A stretch of 53,430 nucleotides of DNA from NCBI GenBank assembly GCA_009705225.1, contig WLCQ01000002.1, positions 1-53,430 of the forward strand, read 5' to 3'. How positions within the stretch are numbered: the first letter of the stretch is position 1; each line of letters starts with the position of its first letter. Below, piece after piece: positions 31,414 to 40,434 of the stretch. The DNA is from Actinomycetota bacterium. Lineage in GTDB: Bacteria; Actinomycetota; Acidimicrobiia; Acidimicrobiales; Acidimicrobilacustridaceae. Under the pieces are notes generated by a model. It was not told the origin of the DNA and did no database searches. It saw nothing but the letters and a program-made list of their open reading frames with translations. The translations under genes were made by a program, and so were the position numbers.

Positions 31414-33003
31414 CTACTTCACGCCGCGGCGTTCGAAACGCGACTTGATGAGTTCACGACGTTCCTGCAGTTCGCGATAGGTGAGGCGGTTCGTCGAGGC
31501 ATCGACACCCACCGCATCCTTGAGGCCGGTGAGATCAACCTGGAACGTGGCGGGGTTCACGCCGACATCGGCGAAGAGCTTCTCGCCATGGGTCTGGGCG
31601 AAGTACATCGAGATCGACGTGATCTCGGCGAAGAGATCGAGATCGGGGGCCAGCCGAGCGATAGCGCCGTCGAGGAAGACCAGGTTCTTCACATAGAGCA
31701 TGAGCTCCTTGGGAAGGCGAGCGCCGTAGCCCATGAGCAGCTTGACGACCTTCTGGATCTCTTTGATCATCTCGTCGGGGGAGAGCTGGGTGGGATCGAG
31801 CGGCGGACCGTCGAGTCCGAGATCAGCGATGACGACCTCAAGATCGGTATCGAGCGGCAGTGCACCGAGATCACGCAGGGCGCCGAGCTGGATGCGCACA
31901 TCGTTGGTGGTGGCGCCGAGCATGAGTCGCAGGAACGCACGACGCTTGGCCTCGGAGAGTCGGGCGGTGATGCCGAAATCGAGCAGCGCCACGCGCCCGT
32001 CTGGCAGCACGAACAGATTGCCGCCGTGCAGATCGCCATGGAAGATGCCTTCGATCATGGCGCCCTCCATGAACCCGATCATCCCGGTGCGGATGACCGC
32101 ATGGGTGTCGACACCGGCGGCGAGCATGGAGTCGACGTCATCGAAGTTGAAACCATCGAGCCGTTCCATGACCAGCACCCGTCGGGTCACGAGCGTGGGG
32201 TGCGGGCGGGCGATCACATAGCCGCGCTGGCCGAGATTCACGAAGCTTTGAGCCACGTCGAGCATGTTCTGCCCTTCGAGGCGGAAGTCGAGTTCCTCGC
32301 TGATGGTCTCGGCGAACAGTTCGACCAGCGCCGGCGGATTGGCAAGCGCCGCGAATGGCAACCGACCCACGAGGAACGGCGCCAACCAAGCCATGACCCC
32401 GAGGTCCTTGCGCACGAGATCGGAGACCGTGGTGCGCTGCACCTTCACCACGACCCGCTCGCCGGTGTGCAGGGTGGCGGCATGTACCTGGGCGATCGAT
32501 GCGGCGGCCAGTGGCTTCTGGTCGAACTCGGAGAACAGGTCTTCGATGGTGCGACCGAACTCGCTCTCGACGGTGGCCCGTACCGAGCTGAACGGTTCGG
32601 CGGGCACCTGATCGCGACATTTCTTGAACTCGGTGACCAGCTCCTCGGGGAACAGCCCCTCGCCGGACGAAATGATCTGGGCGAGCTTGATGTAGGTGGG
32701 GCCGAGGTGTTCGGCGGCGATGCGCAGGCGGCGTGAGAGATCAGCCCGACTGTTGTCCTTGCCCCTCGCCCGCAGATACCAGAGGCCAACGGCCGTGCCG
32801 AAGTGACGCAGGACGCTGAACACCCGGGTGCCGCGGGGTAGACGTCGGGGCGCGATGAGCTCGGGCAGTCGGTGCTGCGTGAGCCAACGGATGTCGTCGA
32901 CATGGGCCCGCCAGGGCATCTCGTCGGGGACGACGATCCATTCGGGGGTATCAGAAAAAGAGCCGAGTTCGAGATCGGCCGGAGCTGTGGGGGGAGCTTC
33001 CAT
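31414..33003 (-). CDS. ABC1/UbiB (AarF)-family atypical kinase
   Basis: 529 residues. Features in order: KxGQ-type helix reading YIKLAQIISSGEG (Gly replaced by Ala), Ala-rich nucleotide loop AAASIAQVHAA, Lys in VVVKVQR, catalytic loop HGDLHGGN and metal motif LLDFG. The C-terminus lacks an obvious membrane anchor at the extreme end but has hydrophobic segments. UbiB proteins are ATPase/kinase-like factors for isoprenoid quinone or other lipid handling; in a menaquinone-using actinobacterium the exact role is unknown. TACACT is eight bases upstream of ATG 33003. Confidence 0.88.
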   Translation of the reverse strand: MEAPPTAPADLELGSFSDTPEWIVVPDEMPWRAHVDDIRWLTQHRLPELIAPRRLPRGTRVFSVLRHFGTAVGLWYLRARGKDNSRADLSRRLRIAAEHLGPTYIKLAQIISSGEGLFPEELVTEFKKCRDQVPAEPFSSVRATVESEFGRTIEDLFSEFDQKPLAAASIAQVHAATLHTGERVVVKVQRTTVSDLVRKDLGVMAWLAPFLVGRLPFAALANPPALVELFAETISEELDFRLEGQNMLDVAQSFVNLGQRGYVIARPHPTLVTRRVLVMERLDGFNFDDVDSMLAAGVDTHAVIRTGMIGFMEGAMIEGIFHGDLHGGNLFVLPDGRVALLDFGITARLSEAKRRAFLRLMLGATTNDVRIQLGALRDLGALPLDTDLEVVIADLGLDGPPLDPTQLSPDEMIKEIQKVVKLLMGYGARLPKELMLYVKNLVFLDGAIARLAPDLDLFAEITSISMYFAQTHGEKLFADVGVNPATFQVDLTGLKDAVGVDASTNRLTYRELQERRELIKSRFERRGVK

Positions 33004-33011
33004 CGCCCCGG

Positions 33012-33017
33012 AGTGTA
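33012..33017 (-). promoter_or_regulatory. Candidate leaderless -10 (TACACT) for the UbiB-family gene
   Basis: Minus-strand TACACT eight bases before ATG 33003, no Shine-Dalgarno. Confidence 0.4.
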
Positions 33018-33088
33018 CGAGTGGCCCGGCGTTGAACCTCAGTCGGGTTCCACGATGGAGGCGCAGGAGTCGAGCGCGCCGGCCCGGG

Positions 33089-33817
33089 TCAGCTCAATGA
33101 CTGGGTTGGTTCGTCGTGCAGGCCGCACTCGGTGCGGTTCTGTCCGGCCCAACGACCCGAGCGGGAGTCGTCGTCGTTGCGGGGCGGGATGGTGCAGGGC
33201 CAGCAACCGATCGAGGTGTAGCCGCGACCGGTCATCGGGTGCACCGGCAGGCAATGTTCGATCGTGTAGGTATCGACATCGGCGTCGGTCCAGTTGGCCA
33301 TGGGGTTGACCTTGACGATGCCGCGCATGAGATCGTTGGCGACGATGGGAGCGGTGGCCCGGCTGAGGCTGTCGTCGCGTCGCAGGCCGGTGACCCACGC
33401 AGCGTTGCCGACAAGCGCCCGGTTGAGCGGCTCCACCTTGCGGCGGGCACAGCAGCCGGCGGTGTCCTCGAGCCACTGGTTGTCAGGGGCGACATCGTCG
33501 GCCGGGGAGATCACGCGGATGCGACCATCGAAGAGATCCGCGGAATGATCGGCGAACCAGAGGGTCTCGGCGAACAGGTACGTGGTGTCGATGAGCACCA
33601 CTTCGATGCCAGGAACCGCGGACCATGCCAGATGCGCCAGCACCGAGTCAGCGAAACTCGAGGTGACCACGAGTTGGTCGCCGAAACGATCGGCGGCCCA
33701 AGCGATGATCTCACCGGGAGTCGCTGATTCGAACTCGATATTGAGGCGGTTGAGTTCGTCGCGGGGAAGCAACAGCGAGTCGCCCGAATCGATCGGGGTG
33801 AGTTCCGTGGTGCTCAT
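33089..33817 (-). CDS. cysH: [4Fe-4S] adenylyl-sulfate reductase CysH
   Basis: 242 residues. Cys122-Cys123 (GCCARRKVEPL) and Cys205/Cys208 (GCWPC) form the cluster ligands, and the catalytic Cys231 is in ECGLH. The CC...CxxC set indicates an iron-sulfur APS reductase rather than the cluster-free PAPS type. It reduces APS to sulfite and AMP with thioredoxin. ATG 33817 overlaps the upstream sulfite reductase stop (ATGA at 33814-33817), which decides the start over an in-frame GTG at 33826. Last gene of the sulfite/siroheme arm. Confidence 0.92.
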   Translation of the reverse strand: MSTTELTPIDSGDSLLLPRDELNRLNIEFESATPGEIIAWAADRFGDQLVVTSSFADSVLAHLAWSAVPGIEVVLIDTTYLFAETLWFADHSADLFDGRIRVISPADDVAPDNQWLEDTAGCCARRKVEPLNRALVGNAAWVTGLRRDDSLSRATAPIVANDLMRGIVKVNPMANWTDADVDTYTIEHCLPVHPMTGRGYTSIGCWPCTIPPRNDDDSRSGRWAGQNRTECGLHDEPTQSLS

Positions 33818-35604
33818 GTTGCGCACTCCGACTCGGCCACCTCAGCCACGTACGGTCCGGTCTCGTCGAAGTCGACGTAGTAGTCGGGAGCTTCGTCGGG
33901 GGTCGGCACGACATCGAAATGGCGCAGTGTGTCGGCAATGGCTCCGGCGCCACCCGAGCGGATCAACCACTCGGAGAATGGCTCGCCGGCCTTGCGACCA
34001 CCGGCGAACTGCGACACCACGTTGGCAACAGCCTCGGGAGCAGACTTGGCCGGCAGACGCAGCGCCTTCTGGCCGAACACGATGGACTCGTCGCCGACAT
34101 AGCCGCCCAGCAGCAACTGGTAGCCGGGAAGTGAGCGACCGTTGGCCCGACGCTCAGCACCGAACAGGCCGATGTCGGCAGCATGGTGTTGGCCGCAGCT
34201 GTTGGTGCAGCCGGAGATGTTGATGCGGATACCACCAACCTCGGCGAGACCCTCTTCTTCGAGACGGTCACCGATGGCCTTGGCCAGACCGCGGGATTGC
34301 GTGACCGCGATGTTGCAGGTATCGGCACCGGGGCAGGCCACGACATCGCGGGCCAGTTCGGCACCGGGGCGCGCCATCTCGATCTCGACGAGGCGGGCGT
34401 ACAGCGTGGGCAGTTGGGCATCGGTGAGATTGCGGAACACCACGTTCTGACGGTTGGAGAGGCGCACATCGGCTCCAAGTTCGCGCTGGATGGACGCGAG
34501 CGAACGGAACTGCGAAGCGGTGATATCGCCGAGCGCGGCATAGGCCACAGCGGAGACGGTGCCATTGGCAGTGCCGCGGATGACACTCGACTCGACCCAA
34601 CGCTCGTACGGATCGGTTGAACGGATGGTGACGGCTACGCCCTGGCCCACTGCAGTGACCTCACCGGATTCGATGCGACCGGCGGCAGCATCGCCAGCGG
34701 CGACAACCTCCGGCGGAATGCCACCGGGCCATGACGACGAGGCCGGAAGGGTGTGACGAACCTTGAGCACCCGACGACGAACCTCGTCGATGCCGAGTTG
34801 GTCGACGACCCACTTCATGCGGGCCCGCAACTTGTTGTCGCGGTTGCCGGTCTGCTCGAACACGCGCAGGGCGGCTTCGATGGTGGGAAGGAGATCCTCA
34901 CGCGAGGTGAAGTCCTCGAGGGACATGGCTGGATGCGGCGTGGCACCGAGACCACCGGCGATGTACACCCGGAAACCGGCCTCGACAGTGCCGTCTTCGA
35001 GCGTGCGGGTCACGCCCACCGCGCCGATGTCGTTGAACATGGCCTGGCCGCAGTCGGAGGAGCAGCCCGAGAAGTTGACCTTGAACTTGCGGGGCAGACG
35101 CTGGCCGAGCGGATTGCGCACGAAATGACGGAAGGTGGCCTCGGCCCATGGCGTGACGTCGAGCTTCTCGTGCGGGCAGGCGCCGGCGAGATGGCAGGCC
35201 ATGACATTGCGCACGGTGTCGCCACAGGCCTCACGGGTGGTGAGGTTGACCTCGGCGAGGCGGCGCAGAAGGTCGGGCACCTTGGTGAGTTCCACGTAAT
35301 GGAACTGGATGTTCTGGCGAGTGGTGATGTGACCCCAACCTCGGGAGAACTCGTCGGCCAGTACGCCCATGAGGTCGAACTGCTCGGGAGTGATGGTGCC
35401 GGCCGGCAACTTGATGCGCACCATCTGATTGGTGCCGCCCTGGCGCTGGCCGTAGATGCCGTTGTTGAGGCGCATTACGCGGAAGACATCCTCGGGGATC
35501 TCTTCAGCGAGATATTGGGCGATGGCGATCTCGAAGCGTTCGATATCGGCCTGTTGCTCGGCGTCGAGGTCGCGGTTCTGGGGGGCGGGGACGATCGTCG
35601 TCAT
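33814..35604 (-). CDS. sir: Siroheme [4Fe-4S] sulfite (nitrite) reductase
   Basis: 596 residues, two half-repeats of the ferredoxin-dependent sulfite/nitrite reductase fold. Cluster/siroheme cysteines are Cys424 and Cys430 (ACPGADTC) and Cys466 and Cys470 (SGCTNSC). The repeat-one equivalents (ACPH, FSGCSSDCGQ) are also conserved. It performs six-electron reduction of sulfite to sulfide. Sulfite rather than nitrite is favoured by the surrounding cys genes. It is translationally coupled to cysH. Confidence 0.92.
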   Translation of the reverse strand: MTTIVPAPQNRDLDAEQQADIERFEIAIAQYLAEEIPEDVFRVMRLNNGIYGQRQGGTNQMVRIKLPAGTITPEQFDLMGVLADEFSRGWGHITTRQNIQFHYVELTKVPDLLRRLAEVNLTTREACGDTVRNVMACHLAGACPHEKLDVTPWAEATFRHFVRNPLGQRLPRKFKVNFSGCSSDCGQAMFNDIGAVGVTRTLEDGTVEAGFRVYIAGGLGATPHPAMSLEDFTSREDLLPTIEAALRVFEQTGNRDNKLRARMKWVVDQLGIDEVRRRVLKVRHTLPASSSWPGGIPPEVVAAGDAAAGRIESGEVTAVGQGVAVTIRSTDPYERWVESSVIRGTANGTVSAVAYAALGDITASQFRSLASIQRELGADVRLSNRQNVVFRNLTDAQLPTLYARLVEIEMARPGAELARDVVACPGADTCNIAVTQSRGLAKAIGDRLEEEGLAEVGGIRINISGCTNSCGQHHAADIGLFGAERRANGRSLPGYQLLLGGYVGDESIVFGQKALRLPAKSAPEAVANVVSQFAGGRKAGEPFSEWLIRSGGAGAIADTLRHFDVVPTPDEAPDYYVDFDETGPYVAEVAESECAT

Positions 35605-35667
35605 GACGTGCTCCGGTCGGTGGTCGGTTGCGTGAAGGGGAACTGGTTGATGTGCAGGCGATGGAAT

Positions 35668-35925
35668 TCAGCGGCCATGGTCCTCGCCGATCTCTCGCAG
35701 GGCGTCGTGCAGGGCGCCGCGCAGGCGTCGGGCGTGGTCGGGGTCGAGGTGCACGACGATGCCGGTGCCGGGACGTCCGAGTTCTTCAACGGTGAGAACG
35801 AGACGCGGCTCGGCGTCGTCGTAGTCGTCGCAGATGGCCACGGCCCACGAAACCGGAGTGGCGTCGTCGGCACCTTCGGGAAGGTCGGCTTCGGTGAGCG
35901 GCTGATCGTCGATGGAGCGGCGCAT
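35668..35925 (-). CDS. Small acidic protein of unknown function in the sulfur operon
   Basis: 85 residues, no motif that I recognise. Sequence is rich in Asp/Glu and ends with a helix-like ARRLRGALHDALREIGED. The core (VSWAVAICDDYDDAEPRLVLTVEEL, then GIVVHLDPDHARRL) looks like a small alpha/beta unit. ATG 35925 begins one base after the cobA stop, and the next gene is sir, so it is almost certainly co-transcribed. Codon-position G+C pattern fits coding on this strand. A function in sulfite reduction or siroheme handling is only contextual. Confidence 0.65.
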   Translation of the reverse strand: MRRSIDDQPLTEADLPEGADDATPVSWAVAICDDYDDAEPRLVLTVEELGRPGTGIVVHLDPDHARRLRGALHDALREIGEDHGR

Positions 35926-35926
35926 G

Positions 35927-36667
35927 TCAGAGACCTCCGCCGGCGAGTTCGCGTTCGGTGCGGGCACCGAGTTCGAAGGCCGCCACGGCACCGATGACGA
36001 TGGTGCAGGGAGACTCGAGATGGGTGACCCCGAGTTCGCCGAGCGTGGTGCGCACGGTGTGCTGATTGGGGCGGGTGCCCCAGCGCACGGCGGCCACCGG
36101 GGTTGTGGTGTCGAGTCCGCCAGCGATCAGGCGCTCGGCGATGGCGGCCCGCTCGGACACACCCATGAGGATGACGATGGTGGAACCGACCTGGGCAAGC
36201 GCCTCCCAGTTGATGGAACGCGAGCCGCCCTTCTCGCGATGGCCGGTGACCACGGTGAACGATGCCGAAACGCCGCGATGGGTGACCGGGATACCAGCGG
36301 CGGCGGGAACGCTCACGGCGGAGGTGATGCCGGGCACCACGGTGAACTCGAGACCGGCGGCTATGAGGGCCTCGGCCTCCTCGCCACCGCGACCGAACAC
36401 GAAGGGATCGCCACCCTTCAGGCGAACGACCTCAAGACCCTGACTGCCCAGATGCACCAGCAGGGCGTTGATGGTCTCCTGCGGAGTGGGGCGGCCGGGT
36501 CGCTTGCCGACGTCGATGATCTCGGCGTCGGGGCGGCCAAGGGCGAGGATGGATGCATCGGCGAGGTGATCGTGCACGATGACATCAGCGGCGGCGATGA
36601 GGCGCGACGCACGGATGGTGAGTAGCTCGGGATCGCCCGGGCCGGCGCCGACGAGATGCACGGTCAT
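35927..36667 (-). CDS. cobA: Uroporphyrinogen-III C-methyltransferase
   Basis: 246 residues. SAM-binding signatures: HLVGAGPGDPELLT at the N-terminus, VVRLKGGDPFVFGRGGEE, and VVPGITSAVSVPAAAGIPVTHRG. It methylates uroporphyrinogen III at C2 and C7 to precorrin-2, the siroheme/cobalamin branch point. Its start overlaps the precorrin-2 dehydrogenase stop (36664-36667). Placed beside the sulfite reductase, it supplies siroheme. Confidence 0.95.
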   Translation of the reverse strand: MTVHLVGAGPGDPELLTIRASRLIAAADVIVHDHLADASILALGRPDAEIIDVGKRPGRPTPQETINALLVHLGSQGLEVVRLKGGDPFVFGRGGEEAEALIAAGLEFTVVPGITSAVSVPAAAGIPVTHRGVSASFTVVTGHREKGGSRSINWEALAQVGSTIVILMGVSERAAIAERLIAGGLDTTTPVAAVRWGTRPNQHTVRTTLGELGVTHLESPCTIVIGAVAAFELGARTERELAGGGL

Positions 36668-37257
36668 GATGCAACCGCCCCGGTACGGACGGCGAAGCCC
36701 TCGATGCCATGCCGGGCGGCGATGGCGGTGATGATGGGGCGCCAGTCGGTGTCCTCGGTGCTGGCGCCCGTGGCGTGGATCCGGGCCCGCTCGGCCGACA
36801 ACTCGGCGGCGATGAGTTCGAACTCCGGCGTGATGACCTCGCCGAGTTGCTGGCGCAGCCAGGTGGACAGCGCCGGGCTGATGCCACCGGTGGACGCCGT
36901 GACCATGACATCGCCGCGACGAATGACGGCGGGAAGAGTGAAGGAGCAGCGGGCCGGATCGTCGGCGGAGTTCACCCAGATGCCGAGTCGCTCGGCCTCT
37001 TCGAAGATCTGCTGATCGACGACGGGATCAGCGGTGGCGGTGACGACGAGACGGAAACCCTCGAGATCGCCAGCGGCATAGCGACGCTCAATGATGGTGA
37101 CCGGCCGGGAGCGGAGTTCGTCGGTGATCTCCGGGGCGATCACGGTGAGGTCGGCGCCGCAGGCCAGCAGTTGGGCGGCCTTACGGGTGGCGATCGGGCC
37201 GCCGCCGATGAGGAGGCAGGCCCGGCCGTTGAGGTTCAGATTTATCGGGAACTGCAT
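36664..37257 (-). CDS. Precorrin-2 dehydrogenase/sirohydrochlorin ferrochelatase (CysG N-domain type)
   Basis: 197 residues. Begins MQFPINLNLNGRACLLIGGGPIATRKAAQLL, a NAD-binding CysG/Met8-type domain, and continues with NSADDPARCSFTLPAVIRRGDVMVTASTGGISPALSTWLRQQL. It oxidises precorrin-2 to sirohydrochlorin and may insert iron. Start ATG 37257 is preferred to ATG 37287 because a good -10 hexamer (37290-37295) would overlap the upstream choice. First gene of the arm sirC-cobA-85 aa-sir-cysH. Confidence 0.9.
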   Translation of the reverse strand: MQFPINLNLNGRACLLIGGGPIATRKAAQLLACGADLTVIAPEITDELRSRPVTIIERRYAAGDLEGFRLVVTATADPVVDQQIFEEAERLGIWVNSADDPARCSFTLPAVIRRGDVMVTASTGGISPALSTWLRQQLGEVITPEFELIAAELSAERARIHATGASTEDTDWRPIITAIAARHGIEGFAVRTGAVAS

Positions 37258-37289
37258 GGGCGGCCTTCGCGTCTGGGGCGGGGCCATTC

Positions 37290-37317
37290 AGCATAAGGGG
37301 TAAAACCCGATCAGAAA
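37290..37317 (-). promoter_or_regulatory. Candidate promoter of the siroheme/sulfite reductase operon
   Basis: Minus-strand TATGCT (37290-37295) with TTTCTG (37312-37317) 16 bases upstream; TTGACT also begins just beyond at 37318-37323. A small GGGTTTTACCC palindrome lies in the spacer and may bind a regulator. Confidence 0.4.
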
Positions 37318-37349
37318 AGTCAACAATTGGATCTGGGCGCTCCAGCACT

Positions 37350-37376
37350 GCCCCTGAGCGTTTCGGGATCAGGGGC
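37350..37376 (-). terminator. Terminator-like hairpin after cysQ
   Basis: GCCCCTGA (37350-37357) and TCAGGGGC (37369-37376), perfect 8-bp stem with 11-base loop, 22 bp downstream of the cysQ stop and upstream of the siroheme operon promoter. Confidence 0.55.
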
Positions 37377-37397
37377 CGAAGGAGGTCCGGTGGTGCC

Positions 37398-38147
37398 TCA
37401 GTCGGCCGCCTCACTGACGATTCGAAGCACCTCGGAGGCCAGTTCCGGCCGACAGATCACGAGATCAGGCAGGTAGGGATCGGCGTTGTTGTAGCGCAAC
37501 GGTGAACCATCGAGTCGAGACACATGGAGTCCGGCGGCGATGGCCACAGCAGCGGGAGCGCAGTTGTCCCATTCGTACTGGCCTCCTCCGTGCACGTAGA
37601 CATCGACCTCGCCTCTCACCACGGCCATGGCCTTGGCTCCGGCAGAACCCATCGGAACAAGCTCACCGCTGAGTTGTTCGGCGACGGCCACCGCGATCGC
37701 GGGCGGGCGGGTGCGGCTCACGACCACCTGAACTGGCCGGCCAGCAGGCCGCGGCGGCACCGTGGGTGGGTTGGCGGTCGAGAGCACGAGGTCGAGTCCG
37801 GGCAGTGCGACAGCGCCGACAGCGGGTTCGCCATCGATGGAAAGGGCGATATGGACCGCCCAGTCGTCGCGGATCTCGCTGAATTCACGGGTGCCGTCGA
37901 GCGGGTCGACGATCCAGGCCCGTGAGAAGGCCAGGCGGGCCTGATCGTCCTTGCCCTCCTCGGAGAGCACTGCGTCGTCGGGGCGCAGGGCGGCGAACTG
38001 TTCCATGAGCCAGTCATGGGAACGAAGATCGCCCGTGTCCTTGATGGTGCGTTCATCGGCTCCCGCAGCAACCAGTTCGGCCCGAACTTCGAGCAGGAGG
38101 GCGCCGGCGCGTTGGGCAAGGTCGACTGCCAAGGCGTGGTCGCTCAT
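37398..38147 (-). CDS. cysQ: 3'(2'),5'-bisphosphate nucleotidase CysQ
   Basis: 249 residues, inositol-phosphatase superfamily. Metal-binding residues are in SEEGKDD, VDPLDGTREF and the C-terminal EWDNCAPAAV. It dephosphorylates 3'-phosphoadenosine 5'-phosphate, the by-product of sulfotransfer or PAPS reduction. ATG 38147 (MSDHALAVDL) matches the family start; the extra 33 upstream codons include a Gly/Ser-rich stretch without homology. Divergent from cysD. Confidence 0.9.
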   Translation of the reverse strand: MSDHALAVDLAQRAGALLLEVRAELVAAGADERTIKDTGDLRSHDWLMEQFAALRPDDAVLSEEGKDDQARLAFSRAWIVDPLDGTREFSEIRDDWAVHIALSIDGEPAVGAVALPGLDLVLSTANPPTVPPRPAGRPVQVVVSRTRPPAIAVAVAEQLSGELVPMGSAGAKAMAVVRGEVDVYVHGGGQYEWDNCAPAAVAIAAGLHVSRLDGSPLRYNNADPYLPDLVICRPELASEVLRIVSEAAD

Positions 38148-38200
38148 GGCAGACTCATCGCTTGCGCTGCCGCCGCCGCCCTCGCGGGCCGGTGCCGAAA

Positions 38201-38219
38201 CCTGACTAGTGTGGTCAGG
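38201..38219. promoter_or_regulatory. Inverted repeat in the cysQ/cysD divergent region
   Basis: CCTGAC (38201-38206), TAGTGTG, GTCAGG (38214-38219): perfect 6-bp half-sites, in the 119-bp gap between the two sulfur-assimilation arms. A plausible operator for a sulfur regulator; no regulator gene is nearby. Confidence 0.4.
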
Positions 38220-38266
38220 AATTAGAGACGTATGGGATCGCTGCATCCCCGAACACTAAGGCCTTG

Positions 38267-39172
38267 ATGGACTACGAACTTTCACATCTGGCAACGCTTG
38301 AGGCTGAGTCGATCCACATCTTCCGGGAGGTGGCCGCCGAGTTCGAGCGGCCCGTGCTGCTCTACTCGGGTGGCAAGGACTCCGTGGTGATGCTGCATCT
38401 GGCACTCAAGGCGTTTGCGCCCTGTTCGCTGCCGTTCCCGGTCATGCATGTCGACACCGGGCATAACTTCCCTGAGGTCATCGAGTACCGCGACGCAGCG
38501 GTGGTTCGCGCCGGTGCCCGACTCGTCGTCGCCTCCGTCGAGGAGTCCATCCGCAAGGGTCGAGTGGTGGAGGAGACAGGTCCGCGTGCCAGTCGTAATC
38601 GCCTGCAGACCACCACGCTGCTCGACGCCATCGAAGAGCACCGTTTTGACGCGGCGTTCGGTGGCGGTCGCCGTGATGAGGAGAAGGCCCGGGCCAAGGA
38701 GCGCGTGTTCTCGTTCCGAGATGAATTCGGTCAGTGGGATCCCAAGAATCAACGCCCCGAGCTGTGGAGCCTCTACAACGGCCGTCACAAGCAGGGTGAG
38801 CACATCCGGGCGTTTCCGCTTTCCAACTGGACCGAGCTCGACATCTGGCAGTACATCGCTGCCGAGAACATCGAGCTGCCCACGATCTACTACGCCCATC
38901 GTCGCGAGGTGTTCAAGCGCGATGGCATGTGGCTGGCTGTCGGCCCGTATGTCACGGTTATGGAGGGTGAGGTACCCGTCGAGATGACCGTGCGCTATCG
39001 CACTGTGGGTGATGCCTCATGCACCGGCGCCGTCGAGTCCACTGCGACCACGGTCGAAGAGGTCATCGAAGAGGTCGCCGCTACTCGCATCACTGAGCGC
39101 GGTGCCACCCGCGCTGACGATCGCGCAACTGAAGCCGCTATGGAAGACCGAAAGAAGGAGGGCTACTTCTAA
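38267..39172 (+). CDS. cysD: Sulfate adenylyltransferase subunit 2
   Basis: 301 residues. PP-loop SGGKDSVV (residues about 35-42), the GGGRRDEEKARAKERVFSFRD motif and the C-terminal RTVGDASCTG/EDRKKEGYF are all typical of CysD. With CysN it makes APS from ATP and sulfate. AAGG lies five bases before ATG 38267; an in-frame TTG at 38264 is unlikely. The stop TAA overlaps the ATG of cysN (TAATG). Confidence 0.95.
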   Translation: MDYELSHLATLEAESIHIFREVAAEFERPVLLYSGGKDSVVMLHLALKAFAPCSLPFPVMHVDTGHNFPEVIEYRDAAVVRAGARLVVASVEESIRKGRVVEETGPRASRNRLQTTTLLDAIEEHRFDAAFGGGRRDEEKARAKERVFSFRDEFGQWDPKNQRPELWSLYNGRHKQGEHIRAFPLSNWTELDIWQYIAAENIELPTIYYAHRREVFKRDGMWLAVGPYVTVMEGEVPVEMTVRYRTVGDASCTGAVESTATTVEEVIEEVAATRITERGATRADDRATEAAMEDRKKEGYF

Positions 39173-40434
39173 TGGCAGAACTTCTTCGTTTCGCCACTGC
39201 TGGATCCGTCGACGACGGGAAGTCAACCCTCATCGGTCGACTTCTGTACGACTCGAAGGCCATCTTCGAGGATCAGCTCGAAGCCGTCGAGGCCACCAGT
39301 GCCTCACGCGGTGATGAATACACGAACCTCGCGCTGCTCACCGACGGCCTTCGCGCCGAACGCGAGCAGGGCATCACCATCGACGTCGCGTATCGCTACT
39401 TCGCCACGCCGAAGCGCAAATTCATCATCGCCGACACCCCCGGCCATATCCAGTACACCCGCAACATGGTCACCGGTTGTTCCACCGCCGATCTCGCCCT
39501 CGTGCTGGTCGATGCCCGCCATGGTCTTGTCGAACAGTCCCGCCGCCATGCGTTCCTTGCGTCGCTGTTGAGGGTGCCGCACCTTGTGCTGTGCGTCAAC
39601 AAGATGGATCTCGTCGATTACGACCAGAAGATCTTCGATGACATCTGCGACGAGTTCCGTTCGTTCGCCAGCAAACTTGACGTGAACGATCTCACGTTCG
39701 TGCCGATCTCGGCACTCAACGGCGACAACGTCGTGCATCGCAGCGAGAACATGCCGTGGTACGAGGGCACGTCGCTGCTGCACCATCTCGAAAACGTGTT
39801 CATCGCCTCAGACCGCAACTTGATCGATGCCCGCTTCCCGGTGCAGTACGTGCTGCGCCCCATGCAGAACGCGCATCACGATTACCGCGGCTATGCCGGC
39901 ACTGTGGTCGGCGGCGTTCTGAAGCCGGGCGACGACGTGGTGGTCCTGCCCTCTGGATTCACCTCCACCATCGCCAGTATCGACACAGCCGACGGTCCGG
40001 TTGATGAAGCGTTCCCACCCATGTCGGTGAGCGTTCGCCTTTCGAGTGAGATCGACATCTCCCGGGGCGACATGATCTGCCGGCCCGCCAATCAACCGAA
40101 TGTCGGTCAGGACATCGACGCCATGGTCTGCTGGATGAGTGAGGCCTCATCGCTTACGCCTGGTGCCAAGATCGGGATCAAGCACACCACCCGTTCGGCC
40201 CGTGCGCTGGTGAAGAACCTCCACTACCGACTCGATGTCAACACGTTGCATCGTGAGAACGAGATCAACGCCCTCGCGCTCAATGAGATCGGTCGCGTGA
40301 CACTACGAACCACGGTGCCGTTGTTCTTCGACGACTACCGACGCAATCGTGAGACTGGGTCGTTCATCCTCATCGACGAGGCCACCAATGCCACAGTCGG
40401 TGCGGGCATGATCCTCGGTCCGACCCAGGCGTGA
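39172..40434 (+). CDS. cysN: Sulfate adenylyltransferase subunit 1, GTPase
   Basis: 420 residues, EF-Tu-like. G1 GSVDDGKST, switch region GITIDVAYRYF, G3 DTPGHIQY, G4 NKMDLVDY, then two beta-barrel domains. GTP hydrolysis drives APS formation by CysD. There is no fused APS kinase domain (CysC is separate). It overlaps cysD by one base and cysC by four (GTGA). Confidence 0.95.
   Translation: MAELLRFATAGSVDDGKSTLIGRLLYDSKAIFEDQLEAVEATSASRGDEYTNLALLTDGLRAEREQGITIDVAYRYFATPKRKFIIADTPGHIQYTRNMVTGCSTADLALVLVDARHGLVEQSRRHAFLASLLRVPHLVLCVNKMDLVDYDQKIFDDICDEFRSFASKLDVNDLTFVPISALNGDNVVHRSENMPWYEGTSLLHHLENVFIASDRNLIDARFPVQYVLRPMQNAHHDYRGYAGTVVGGVLKPGDDVVVLPSGFTSTIASIDTADGPVDEAFPPMSVSVRLSSEIDISRGDMICRPANQPNVGQDIDAMVCWMSEASSLTPGAKIGIKHTTRSARALVKNLHYRLDVNTLHRENEINALALNEIGRVTLRTTVPLFFDDYRRNRETGSFILIDEATNATVGAGMILGPTQA

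Noticed and set aside
31360-32736. Long plus-strand open frame opposite the UbiB-family gene
   Set aside because: Glu/His-rich complement of a kinase gene with intact HGDLHGGN and DFG on the minus strand.
34753-35997. Long plus-strand open frame opposite sulfite reductase
   Set aside because: Antisense to siroheme-binding cysteine motifs; no homology of its own.
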